In this document: in pieces, positions 46,225-57,411 of the stretch
Layout of the letters: every line of letters starts with the position of its first letter
How positions within the stretch are numbered: the stretch's first letter is position 1
Assembly (NCBI GenBank): GCA_934047225.1
Contig: OW203988.1
Coordinates: 10,636,229 to 10,700,228, forward strand
DNA from: Ypsolopha sequella
Lineage: Eukaryota > Arthropoda > Insecta > Lepidoptera > Ypsolophidae
DNA length: 64,000 bases
Reading direction: 5' to 3'
Program-made: the position numbers and the translations under genes
The notes under the pieces: model-generated
The model's input: only the letters and a program-made list of their open reading frames with translations
Databases searched by the model: none
Told to the model about the DNA's origin: nothing

Positions 46225-49200
46225 ATGTGGTTCCAAGTACGTACAATATATTCTAATAAATTGTGTTTTAATAATTAATACGATCTCGTTGACAGTGCGC
46301 CATTTTTAAAGGAAAACCAGTGATTGCATCTTTTCTTTTTTTTCTTTCCACGACTTAGCACCCGATTACGTGTGTATCAGTGTAGGCATGGCACCATGGC
46401 AACAATTCGTAACCACCTATACTTACCTACACACAAATAAAACACGTTAAACTCAATAAAACTTTACTTAAATCTCGCAAACATATTCAGGTTTAATCTG
46501 TGTAGGTTTTACAGTGCTGCATATTGAAATAAAAAACAACAGCGCGGTTACGACCGAAAGCTTAGACCATAATACGAGTAAGAGTAAGTAACGCGTGACT
46601 AACGCACGCACGCATTCCCTCTTGCGATGAAGTGGACAATTTGTTTGTGTTCGTTGTTTGTGTTTGTGTACATTTACTGTGTGACACATAAATTTATCGC
46701 AGGAATGTGAGTGAGCGAGTAAATGTGTGCTGTACGTATTTACCTCACCTTCTGCGGAAAGTGGCAGAATGAATTCAGTACGAGTAGCGCATTGCCACGT
46801 CTCGTGTTAAATGGTCTAAGACAAAAGGTATTATGCCACATAATATTGGCCGTTTTTACCTCCATCACATGATTTTAGCATCGTTACGCACTCATACGCA
46901 CCCTTTTTCGTGTAAACGAATGTATTCCAATGCAGGAGTAATTATTCAGTCCATGTCACATGAAGCTACAAGTGGGTACTTGGGCGGCTCGCCCGGGCGG
47001 GCCTTTATCTGGGTTAAGAAGGACTAGAGTTACGCGACAGAAACAGAGGCGCAAAGTGTCGCCCTGCAGGTGAATGAAATTTTAGGCACGCAGTTCTGTG
47101 CGAGCTGAATTGCATTTTATTGCCGTGCAGTGTCTTTCAAGAGTGGATAATCTAAATATTATTTATTCTGTGTTTGTACTATGAATATTACAGAAAAATA
47201 ATGACCAGATGTAAGACGACATCGTCTTACATCTGGTCGCTTGGTGCTCATTACGGCCCTGGACTAAATAGACAACACTGACTTACAGACAAACGAAACC
47301 TATATAAAAACATTACAAAAACCTGACTCAAAAAATCAATCATTCTAGACTATACTTAAAAAAGACACACACAATTCAACATTCTCTTTCATTTCAACCC
47401 ACCACACAAATCATCCTACACGCACACAAACACCCTCTGTTTCTATCCCAACCACAAACACATCCTCACATAAATCAAAAAGTTTAGTTTTTAGGGAAGT
47501 AGTTTTTCCTTTTTAATATATATTTTTTTATTGTATTATTCTCATTGTCATCTTGTAAATATCATCTGTCATCCTGTCATTATTACTCCAACTGATGCCG
47601 GGCCCAGTGGGGCCCGAAATATATCTTGGACTATATTATGTTATTCTGCAATAGTTGTGTTTCTTTTATGTGTATTTACCTATATAATTATATATAAAAA
47701 ACGAAAAAACAAGCTGATAAAGGCAATATATATATTTTTCAGAAAAATAATGAAATATTTATATATTATTGTTTTAGGCCGCCTTAGCATGCATGGTTGT
47801 TCTTGGCGCACATGGCCATGGTGTGGCAGTATCCCACGTATCCCGCATTGACAGCCACGGTCACCACGGCGGGTGGGGTATAGATCATAGAGGCATTGGA
47901 CACCTTGGCCACTTGGGCAGCGGACAGCTTGGCCACGTTGGCGCCTGGGGTAACCAAGGTCACGGTGGTGCTTGGAGTCATCAAGGCCAGTGGGACCACG
48001 TAAGTATTTACATAATATATATTTTTTCTTACCTATAAATCGAAAAATGTTGTTTTAAGATAATCTAGAACATTTTCTAATATTATTATGGTTATGGAAT
48101 GGAGCATAAATTAAATAATTAAAATCATCCTAAATTCATTGTATATCATAAATTTATAATATCAAAACATATATCATGTATACTTTTTGAGCTACATATA
48201 GACCGCTAATATAGATACTGAGGTTATTTTATCATAAGCATAACAAAATCTGCTGAGTTTTATAACTTGCTTTTAAAGATTTCAACTATAACTTTCCGTC
48301 TATACTGAGTGTGAGTATACACACGAACAACTTTTACTATGGAGCCAACACACGAATTGCGAAAAAAATATGCTTTTGCATCTTCACCTTAACACCCTGT
48401 ATATCATGTAAGAGTATCTTTGCTATGTGAAAAGATATCCAGGAAACATTGCTGTATTGCTGAACTAGCGTGAGGACTGTAACCATAAAGACTATCAGAA
48501 TTTTTATGTTTTTACAAAAATCCTTAATAAGAGGCCGACCACACAGAGCCGCGTTCCACGTTCTGCGTTCTGCGTTCTGCGGTTTGTAATCTGGTTTATT
48601 CGTCTAAGTTTGTAATCAATGCGACGCGCGGCTTGGATCTTATGGGGGATTTACAACGTATAAATAGAGAATCAACTAGGCCGCAGGTGGCTTAAATCGC
48701 AAACATCAAAGGTTTCGACTTTTGCCGTGTCAGTCGCCAGGCGATCGCCCGCGCATTAAGTAGTTTTGAATTGTGTTGTTTCCCTCTAAACTGCTACCGC
48801 GAATTGAGTTAAAACATAGATAAAAATAATACTGTTTAGTTTTTGGAATGCTACGAGTGTCATCCATGATTATAAAACCCGACAGAACAAAATTACCGCA
48901 ATAATAATGTTGGTTCAGCGGCTGTCAAATCTATTATACAAGAAATGCATCTAACTTTAACAGCAGGAAGAGCTTAAAGTGAACATAAAAAATACAAAAT
49001 ATACAAAACATAAAAAATAAATGGCGTAGCGATGCTGCTTAGTGAGTCGTTTTTTTTTTACACACAGATCGCGAGAACGCGCGTTCTAAGTATTGTTTGG
49101 AATGCAGACCGTGTGTGGTCGGTTGAAAATATACATTTCACTTTGATAAAATTATGTTAAGGTCTGTTAATTCAAAAATCATTTCGAGATTTTGGTTTAA

Positions 49201-52088
49201 AAAGCCGTATTTTAGAACTTGTATTGTCACTTTAGAAAAGGCTGTTTAGAAATGTGGTGCTATCAAGATAAATTTATAATAGTATGCCTCCGACTGACTT
49301 GACAGATGGATGACAGATGAGAAGACAGATCCCTTAGAATAAACACAGACAGACCACTTTTTTATGAGTAATCACACATCACAATCGGTATAATGCCCCA
49401 AGTGATGTCATATCTAATTTATTATAAATTATAACCGCACGATATATTAAGTAAACACTTGCTCTGTTTCGTTTCGTTTCGTGCGGTTTTTGATTGTTTA
49501 TTTATTACTTTTTATAACTTATGTACTCGCCACTACAGATAAGCCAATTGGCTTTCGCTAGTGGCTATATAGTTTAGGTTAAGATTCATTGTAATTGGGA
49601 TTAATAAAGATTAAAAAAAAACTGAAAATTCTTCAAAACATCATGAAAAAGTAGGTATTGATCAAATTAAATAGCATCATAATGGTTACGTTCTAAAATG
49701 GCATAAACAAAAATATATATATATATTTTAGAATGTAAGATATGGGCATTTATCATTCCAAAAATATCGGTGATGTTATATTTTACATGAGGGCCAAATT
49801 TCTTTTTTAATCTCGTAGCTTGGTGCGGTTAGTTTTGTATCTTACAAAATTTACCATATATAAATTTGACAAAGTATTGGTGCATAAACCATCACTAGGT
49901 TTTTGGATACCGTTAGGCTCTAAACCAAAACGTGTCCAATTCAATTTCAATACCTATATATTAGATTCGTGACTACTACAAGTTGAATAAGATGATTGAT
50001 TAACATGAAATTAATCTCGCGACATGTTTCGAATATTTCCGAATTCGTTTTCAAACGTGTTTAGTGTCTGTCGGTCTGTCGTCACCGTCAGTGGACACAG
50101 ACTCTGCACTGATTTGTAGAGTTGGTAACTCTGAGTCAACGCGCGCTCAGATGACATGCTGTGGGCGCATCAGGGTGTGGGAGGGAGGGCCGGGATCCAT
50201 CAGCCTGAGTTCGTTCACTGCTGGGCATAGTCCTCTCCAAACTTTCGCCACTCTTGGCGGTCCTCCGTCCTCCTTATCCAGCAGCCACCCGCGACGTCCT
50301 TCAGGTCGTCAGTCCAGCGGACACAAGGTCGGCCTACGCTACGCTTTGCTGTACGTGGTCTCCATTCTAACGCCTTCCAGCCCCAACGGCGCGGCGTATC
50401 GCGAGATAAGATTCAATGTTTTTGTTCAATTCAATGGATTTGTTTTTTATTAATTCTAAAATCAACTTTTACAATTATTTTGGAACATTTACTAAATCTT
50501 TACTACAGTATTTTTCTAGTTTACGCTTTAGGCCTCAATACTCACGCATACAAAATAACAACATTCATAAATTTAAAGTTTTTTTGCATTGATAACTCCT
50601 ACTTCACAGGCTTGGTCACACCCCAACTATAAATTCGCATATGCCGTGCACGACCCTCACACGGGAGACATCAAGTCTCAGCACGAGGCGCGCCACGGAG
50701 ACCACGTGGTGGGTGCCTACTCACTCGTGGAGCCCGACGGCAACGTGCGCTCCGTTCATTACTCTGCCGATGACCACCGTGGGTGAGTAGACATCAAGTG
50801 TCAGCACGAAGTGCGCCACGTAGACCATGTGGTGGGTGCCTAATCACTCGTGAAGCCTGGCGACAACCTGCGCTCCGTTCATTACTCTGCCGATGACCAC
50901 CGTGGGTGAGTAGACATCAAGTGTCAGCACGAAGTGCGCCACGTAGACCATGTGGTGGGTGCCTAATCACTCGTGGAGCCTGGCGACAACCTGCGCTCCG
51001 TTCATTATTCTGCCGATGACCACCGTGGGTGAGTAGACATCAAGTGTCAGCACGAAGTGCGCCACGTAGACCATGTGGTGGGTGCCTAATCACTCGTGGA
51101 GCCCGGCGACAACCTGCGCTCCGTTCATTACTCTACCGATAACCACCGCGGATGAATAGACATCAAGTCGCGGCACGAGGTGCGCTACAGAGACCACGTA
51201 TTTGGCGTCTACTTGCTAATGGATCCCTACGAGGCTTATGCTTGGAACCCATCAAACCTTATAGAAAGCATCGAGGAGAACTAGAAGGAAGTCCTCGCTC
51301 ACGAATGGGAGTGAAAGCAAGCGAGGCGTTACTCAGTCTTTCCAGGGTTTTCATAAAAATTGGCGAAAACAGATAAGGGACGAATGACTGATACTACGCA
51401 ACTGTCTATTACCAGTGAGTCTCACGGTAAGGCTGGTCACGGCGTCATGCCGGAACTCGACGAGTCGCTTGGCGGCTTGGTGCCAACATGACCACGAAGC
51501 AACGACCGAAGCCTACATCATGTTGAAATGAATGAATTTGTCAGTTATTTATTTAAACAAATAATATTAACAAATAACATTATCAGTTTGCTTGGTTGAA
51601 TCGATAGGTAGGTAACTAGGTATCATAGGTTTATTATTTTGGGTTGAGTATTGTTCAAATAAGTAGTTTGCTTCAATTATAATTATGAAAGCCACATATT
51701 GAGTTAAAAGCACTTGTACAGTAGGTTCACTTTATTTATTTTTCTCCCAACCGGTTTCGGATTTTACAAAATTTTCAAGGGAAGATGTTAATTAAAATAC
51801 ATGTCATTAACTCCAGGCACTAGTTCTAAGCAGCTTAAACAATGATAATGTGTATAAATGTGTGTGTATAAATAAATAAAGTGAAACTACTGTACAAGTG
51901 CTTTTAAGTCAAGGTGTGTTTCAAGTTTCACCAAGTGCCAACAATCGCAAGTTTAATTATGAAAGCCACCACAGCTGAAAACTTTACTAGATTTTTCTTT
52001 CTGTTTTTACAGTTTCCATGCAGATGTCCACCACTCTACCGCGCATCATCATATCATCCCACATCATCTTCACCACCGTCATCATTAG
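46225..52088 (+). CDS. Gene E: Gly/His-rich RR-2 cuticular protein (CPR), complete
   Basis: Secreted chitin-binding cuticle protein of about 160 residues. Coding exons are 46225-46236, 47778-47999, 50610-50782 and 52013-52088. Exon 1 encodes MWFQ and joins in phase 0 to [13 protein letters not shown] (signal peptide). Exon 2 goes on as a Gly/His/Trp-rich spacer ([18 protein letters not shown]). Exon 3 is the RR-2 domain: [44 protein letters not shown]. Exon 4 gives GFHADV and a His-rich end ([16 protein letters not shown]). AATAAA lies at 52171-52176. The intron after exon 3 starts with a 123-bp tandem array of decayed exon copies. Gene F converges from the other strand. Confidence 0.92.
47590..47635 (+). 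repeat. CTGATG-stem-GAAATATATC motif in gene E intron 1
   Basis: AACTGATGCCGGGCCCAGTG followed by GGGCCCGAAATATATCTTGG. The GGGCCC halves pair as a stem. This is the plus-strand copy of the motif in the foldbacks at 14848 and 37631. Confidence 0.75.
48531..49124. mobile_element. TIR element with GAGGCCGACCACACAGAG end
   Basis: GAGGCCGACCACACAGAGCC at the left and GACCGTGTGTGGTCGG at the right are imperfect inverted ends. The left has a short GTTCTGC triplication (ACGTTCTGCGTTCTGC). No gene inside. Confidence 0.65.
49135..49430 (-). repeat. Dispersed repeat, deleted copy of the 24700 element
   Basis: Contains GTTAAGGTCTGTTAATTC, CATTTCGAGATTTTGGTTT, GGATGACAGATGAGAAGACA and GAGTAATCACACATCACAAT in the order of the 57412-57745 copy, with an internal deletion. 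Confidence 0.75.
50090..50400 (-). mobile_element. GC-rich non-LTR retrotransposon tail fragment
   Basis: TTCACTGCTGGGCATAGTCC and TCTTGGCGGTCCTCCGTCCT are complement-type signatures of an insect LINE 3' region. The open frame of about 129 codons on the plus strand is a by-product of high GC. It sits about 200 bp before the RR-2 exon of gene E. Confidence 0.5.
50666..51225 (+). repeat. 123-bp tandem array of RR-2 exon 3' part plus splice donor (gene E)
   Basis: Units start AGACATCAAGT at 50666, 50789, 50912 and 51035, with a fifth, decayed copy from 51158. Each is 117 nt of exon plus 6 nt of intron (GTGAGT). Donors are intact at 50783, 50906 and 51029; at 51152 GTGAGT has become ATGAAT. Copies 2-4 share changes absent from the exon, for example TAATCACTC where the exon has TACTCACTC, which puts a stop in the frame. 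The array therefore grew from an already non-coding copy. Confidence 0.95.
51226..52012. other. Rest of intron 3 of gene E
   Basis: AT-rich. A block at 51700-51930 (AAAAGCACTTGTACAGTAGG, TACTGTACAAGTGCTTTTAA) is an inverted repeat related to 3340-3440. No exon is seen before the acceptor at 52011-52012. Confidence 0.5.
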
Positions 52089-52170
52089 ACCTCCATCCGA
52101 TGACTTGAAGACTGAACCAGACTGTACCGAAACTCGACTTAAATTTTCTTCAAACTTTAGAGAGCGCTCG

Positions 52171-52176
52171 AATAAA
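52171..52176 (+). terminator. Polyadenylation signal of gene E
   Basis: AATAAA 83 nt after the stop codon of gene E, in a suitable position for 3' end formation. Confidence 0.65.
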
Positions 52177-52367
52177 AAGCAAATCGAAAAGATTGTCGAA
52201 TTTAATTTCCAACATTACGAGACCGTTTCTTAAATACTAAACATAGAATGCTTTAATAATAATATCTTATTTAAATATAAAATCACATTTAAATGGGTAC
52301 AGAGAGCAAAGTAGATAAGTATCCAGGCCCAGCAAAAACACTTTGATGCTAAGACCAACACCTTCTC

Positions 52368-52982
52368 TATACAGTCTGTTCCTCGTACAAGTGCACATCT
52401 GAAAAGGGGTGAAACTAGACCTTATTTTATCGACAAAAAAAAATTTTTTTGTTTTTTTAGAAAATCTTTGTTCTATAAATTAACGTTTTAAAAATTTTTT
52501 TGCCTACCATGGAGACTATGTATAAAATATGTCATCAACTTTTGATCTATCAACGAAATAAAACTGTTAAAATTCTTAAGAATAGACGTTGCATACCAAA
52601 TCAAAAACATAATCAACTACCATTACCATAAAAATAATATCCTAAAAGATAATTTCTTTAATTTTTCCGTCTTTTTTTTCATAATAGTAAATTTTTTCTA
52701 AATAATGTCCCCGTTTCACTATACTTTTATTCCTATTTATCATTGCATATTTCATTATCTTTCTAAAAAAAAAATACAACGTTCTATCATAAATACAATA
52801 TTTTCTACGAGCGGTTAACCAAAGGCACCGCACTCGCGTCCCATACAAAGATACCCAGATGGAGTACTTTTTCAAGATAAAAAAAAAATTAAAAAAGAAA
52901 ATTTCTTTGTTTTTGTCGATATATTTAGATCTAGTTTCACCCACTTTCGGATGTGCACTTGTACGAGGGACACACTGTATAT
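52368..52982. mobile_element. MITE family TACAGTGTGTCCCTC, copy 2
   Basis: Left TATACAGTCTGTTCCTCGTA and GTGCACATCTG; right TTTCGGATGTGCACTTGTAC and GAGGGACACACTGTAT. It lies between the convergent 3' ends of genes E and F, about 200 bp after the stop of F. Confidence 0.85.
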
Positions 52983-53192
52983 CATGTACACTGACAAAGA
53001 CCCACAGGTGAGCGATAAATTAGATGTGAAATACTTGTTCAATACGAATCGTACATACACAAATGCACTATTTATGAAGTATTTTTATATCATCAATCAC
53101 TCACCTGTGGGTATTAGGAACAAAGTGATTTTGCTCGGCCTGGTTACTTATCTCCATTGCTGTATGTACATTAATCAGGGTAAAACAAAAAA

Positions 53193-56100
53193 TCAATATG
53201 GCTTGTGCCCTTCAATTGTTTTCGGAACATGGCTCACGCTGAACCCTACCCCAGTATTTTCAACAGCATTCGAGCCTAAGTACCCTGAACGATCACTTGA
53301 GTACCCACTGGGTTGTGCTGACCCCCTGTCAGGAATGTACCCTCGGTTTGATGATTCATAGCCTTCACTAGGTCTGTTAGATGAGCCATAGCTGCGTGGA
53401 GAATCTTGAGAGGGGTGATGCTTCGATTGGCCGTCTCTGGTTACTATGGCGTTGAATCTAAAATTAAATATTATTAAAATTTATTGAAAAATTTATTGAA
53501 AAAGGCGTTACTTTGCGTTAATTTTTTTTTTTGCTGTCGAGCGGTCGGGCGGACTACACATCCCGAGGATGCCTCGTTTAGAGGCGAAACACGTGTCGAT
53601 AAGTTTTCTTGCTTGTTATTTAACATTGCTTTATTTTGTGCTCGTACTGCTTGCTTTGCTTGTGCATGTTTTATGCGGGAGGGCGGGCGGTGCTTGAGTC
53701 TGCATTTTGAATAGCATGGTAAGAGTGTTTAGCGGAATATTGCAAATTATTAATATATCCACAAATTTTTGAAATATTATTGTTTTTGTACAATAGTATT
53801 TTGTGCAACTGTGACATAAGAAGCTGAGTTTCTTAATTGGGTGCAATAAATTTGGGTGCTTAATTGGGACACGGTACTTTATACACGACCATGATAAATT
53901 GTCTTCGCTTGAAATGTTTTATAAAAATTTCATGAAAAATTAGAAAAGCAAAGGGCGGTATTCTTTTTTTTTTTTCCTGTAAGCTTAGGCAAGGATTTTA
54001 GCTGTTCAGCCGAATGGTTATTCCATAGTCGTTTCTATCGATATTTGTACCGACATACATCGAGTAGGTAACTTAGGTCAGGGAAAGGTCTTAAGGTGGT
54101 TCTTACAGCTGGTGACCAAGAAAGTCACAATTATGGTCCGTCTGGTTTTACTCAGTAATTTTTTTTTAAAATACGTGTAAACATGATTTACTACAAAATA
54201 TGTGGAATGATGTGCATTGATTAGAATTTAAATTTTTTATCTATAATTTAACAAAATAAATACCATAACAGGGTAAAATTTAGTACTAAGGTCCTTTTTA
54301 AATAATTAAGTATACAAAGAACCAAATTGAAACTTGGTCAAATTGACGATATTATATCAACAACCATTGATTATTTTTAAAGAATTTTAGCTACAATTTG
54401 TTTTTTTTTGTATTATTAAGCGCCTATTTTACGCTATCCGGAGACCCATCGACGTAATGCAGTGCGCGCTGATATGAACGTTATTTCAATATAGTTTCTG
54501 TCGATATTTGTACCGACACAGTTCGACTCATGGTCTTTGGCGGTTACAACAGCCAGGAGTTTCAGGAGTTTAATTACAGAAGTTTCGACGGAGAAGTAGA
54601 GTTGTGCGGAGATACTAACTTACCGCACTCCCTCTGTGCTGACCCAAACTCTAGATACCAAATTACCAACCCATGAACGGCATCAGCGGAGTACTCGACT
54701 CTCCTGAGAGCCCCATCTGGCTCGTACAGCGTGTACACTCCACGGACTTTGTCTCCATCTCTGGTCTCCCAGTGACTCTTCCTGTCACCAGTCTGGTGGT
54801 CTGATACTTCATACTTGTATTCGTAATTTGCCTGGAAAACAGCATTCTTAAAAAACCGGCCAAGTGCGAGTCGGACTCGCGCACGAAGGGTTCCGTACCA
54901 TTATCTATTAAAACGGCAAAAAAAACATGTTTGTTGTATGGGAGCCCCCTTAAATATAGATTTTATTCTGTTTTTTAGTATTTGTTGTTATAGCGGCAAC
55001 AGAAATACATTATCTGTGAAAATTTCAACTGTCTAACTATCACGGTTCATGAGATACAGCCTGGTGACGGACGGACAGACGGACAGCGCAGTCTTAGTAA
55101 TAGGGTCCCGTTGGTTACCCTTTGGTTACGGAACCCTAAAAATGATCTCACATGATGTATCAATGACACACATGCGCATACACATATCATCATTATACAT
55201 CGCAGAGGTTAGTCTGAAAAGTTTTTCAAAATGTGGAACATGTGTTACTGGAACAGTCAACATTAACACCCACTTTTCATTGACGATTTTTGCGTCCAAA
55301 AAGTCTTGTCGCCGTCTTTTGGGCCACAGAACATATTAATAATGATTAATAATTGGCTCAATTTTAGGGCATGTAAGTTGACCCCACTATGGTCGTACGC
55401 AAGATTTGGGCTGGGGTGGGGCAAAAGTAAGGAAACTCTATACTTCAGTAGTGGAAGATGCAACATATCTATGACATACAACATGAACATAGGTCATTTT
55501 GAATGAGAAATTGCATTATTTCGCGCAGTAATTTTGCACTTTACTAAATTAACAATTTTGTTATTGTTGTTACTCATATTTTTACTAACTTAGCGTGGAT
55601 AGAAGGTGAGGCAAGTGAAGGGTAAGCGGGAAGAGGGATCATAGTCAACAGAAGGTAGTTTTGAAATAAGTAGAAAAAACTTGTTGCCGTTATTATTTAA
55701 GAACTCTTAGTGGGCTATTATTGTTATCGCAGTTAATTATTGTATTCGCCGTTTCTCTTTTCTTCAAAAGCAAACTTTACTATCAGCTCATAGCTCCATA
55801 TTCATAGACAATTTTTTATTATTATTTTTTTTTGCTTATGCTCTAATTTTGACCCTTTTTTAAGTTCGGTTTTTAAGCTTCTTGAGCCGGAATATTTTTA
55901 AAAGCGAATATTCTGTTGTGTGTTTTAATTTTTTCTAGTTTTTTTTTTTGCTCAGTCATTTTTCTCCAGATATTTAAAAAAATGGCGTTATTAACTCAAT
56001 TTGTGAAAAAAACTGACAATGACCTTTCTTCCCGCTTACACTTCAAGTGTCCCACCTTGCCTCACCGTGCGTACGCCCTTTGACCCCACAGTTTTTCACT

Positions 56101-57381
56101 TCACCGTTCAGCAAAGCCGTTATTTCGAAAACATGGACAGACGCTTCAATTTTATTTATTTGTTAAGTTGTGGATACAATGGGGAAAAAATAACTTCCCC
56201 TTAACCAGTTTTTATGTTAAAGTGAAACAGTTTTTCACTTCAATTTAAAAGATTTAAAAAGAATGTTTTTGGTTTGTTTAGTACAAAATGTTTATATAGA
56301 ACATCACTGATGTTCACTAACAGATTTAATATACAGTCAATTACGTGTAATTATTAACTTTCAATATACCTAATTTTTTACGAATGTAATAAACAATGCC
56401 GATATAATTACTTGGTATGAGCAACTAGCCTAGAATTTAACAATTTCTGTGAAATTATTAGCAACAAGTTAGAGTATTACTTGCCTGATTTCCTCCTGAT
56501 TGCCCAATGGATGATGAAGCTGAAATAATGTTAGAATGTAAGGTTTATGGATAATTTTATCGTACTCATAAGCATTTTAAGGGGCTCCACAATGCTAAAC
56601 ATCAGTTTTGCATTGGATTCAGTTCCGTTAATGTAGATGGCAAAAGTTTGAAAAAAAATATGGCGTATTTTTTGACTCAAGACAATTATTAATTACACTT
56701 TATAAATAAACATACTTTCTATCTTCTTTTCATTACAATACTTTTAAAAAATCATGAATTTCACGAATAAAGCGATTCAGTTTTCATATTTCAAAACCGA
56801 TTGAAACGAAACTAACACGAAGATACTTACTAAAAAAACATCTTTGTTACATAAGGAATTTATTGTTAATGACCCAATGTAGCCGCGATTTCAAAATAAA
56901 TGAAGTTTTGCGTACGCGGTCTCTGATTAAAGCAGGATAGATAGTCAAAAAACAAAAGCGTTAGAGCAGGACTGAATTTTAGCATTCTGCAGCCCCTGTA
57001 CCTAGAACAATTTGAGAGCATTATCGTGATAGTGTAAAAGTCATGGCCATGAACTGTCTGGACGCGTGCTAAAGATCAAAATCTTTCGTAGGTAACAGAG
57101 TAGATGCTAATCTAAACACTGTATTTTATGAATCAAGATATAATAAATGATTTAAGAATGTACCGATCTACTTTCAAACAAAGGACAAAGGACAACTGAA
57201 AGTTATTCCATATCCTATCTTAGACAACCACTGAAAATGTAAAGTTATTAGTACCAAGGTTGGAAGCTGCAGATGGCGACTGGGGCTGATGGATGACGAA
57301 GCTTTGTGAAGAAGTGGCGTGTTGCAACATCGCTACAGGAGATGCTTTCGCTATCAGCCAACCGTTCATAATCAACATCAT
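53193..57381 (-). CDS. Gene F: RR-2 cuticular protein (CPR) on the minus strand, exon 1 not found
   Basis: Secreted cuticle protein of at least 195 residues. Minus-strand exons in reading order: 57381-57255, 56519-56485, 54831-54671 and 53457-53193. The first encodes MMLIMNGWLIAKASPVAM, probably the rest of a signal peptide; by analogy with B, C and E a four-codon start exon should lie further right, but I could not place it. Next is a 35-nt microexon (ASSSIGQSGGNQ) whose donor is CAG|GCAAGT, a GC-AG intron. The third is the RR-2 domain: YEYKYEVSDHQTGD, ETRDGDKVRGVYTLYEPDG, VEYSADAVHG. The last gives GFNAIV and a Ser/Gly/Tyr-rich tail ending TIEGHKPY. Unlike its neighbours it is not His-rich. 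All junctions keep frame (phases 1, 0, 2). The internal ATGs of the first exon could also be used as starts. Confidence 0.82.
53563..53597 (+). other. Hammerhead-like stem motif of Penelope type
   Basis: CCGAGGA, a bulged T, stem GCCTC/GAGGC with loop GTTTA, then GAAAC, loop ACGT and GTC. This follows the order CUGANGA - stem II - GAAA - tiny stem III - C17 of a hammerhead ribozyme with U4 changed to C. Penelope-like retroelements are known to carry such motifs. The changes argue that it is inactive. Confidence 0.35.
53780..53910 (-). repeat. GTATTTTGTGCAACT repeat, copy 3, in an intron of gene F
   Basis: ACAATAGTATTTTGTGCAAC, ACTGTGACATAAG and GGGACACGGTACTTTATACA match the copies at 8359-8515 and 17395-17530. 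Confidence 0.6.
54845..55140 (+). repeat. Dispersed lepidopteran repeat (AAACCGGCCAAGTGCGAGTC), full length
   Basis: Begins AAACCGGCCAAGTGCGAGTC then GGACTCGCGCACGAAGGGTT. It ends TAGGGTCCCGTTGGTTACCC and GGTTACGGAACCCTAAAAAT. About 290 bp, the most compact copy of the family in the window, directly 5' (minus sense) of the RR-2 exon of gene F. Confidence 0.8.
55141..56484. other. Intron of gene F, nothing recognised
   Basis: AT-rich intron between the microexon and RR-2 exon. I see no exon on either strand. Confidence 0.45.
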
Positions 57382-57411
57382 CTGAAAAAAATATTGGCAT
57401 AGATTAAATTA

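Noticed and set aside
50064..50453. 129-codon open frame before the gene E RR-2 exon as a gene
   Set aside because: Sequence is a GC-rich retroelement tail; no splice or start context and no family similarity.
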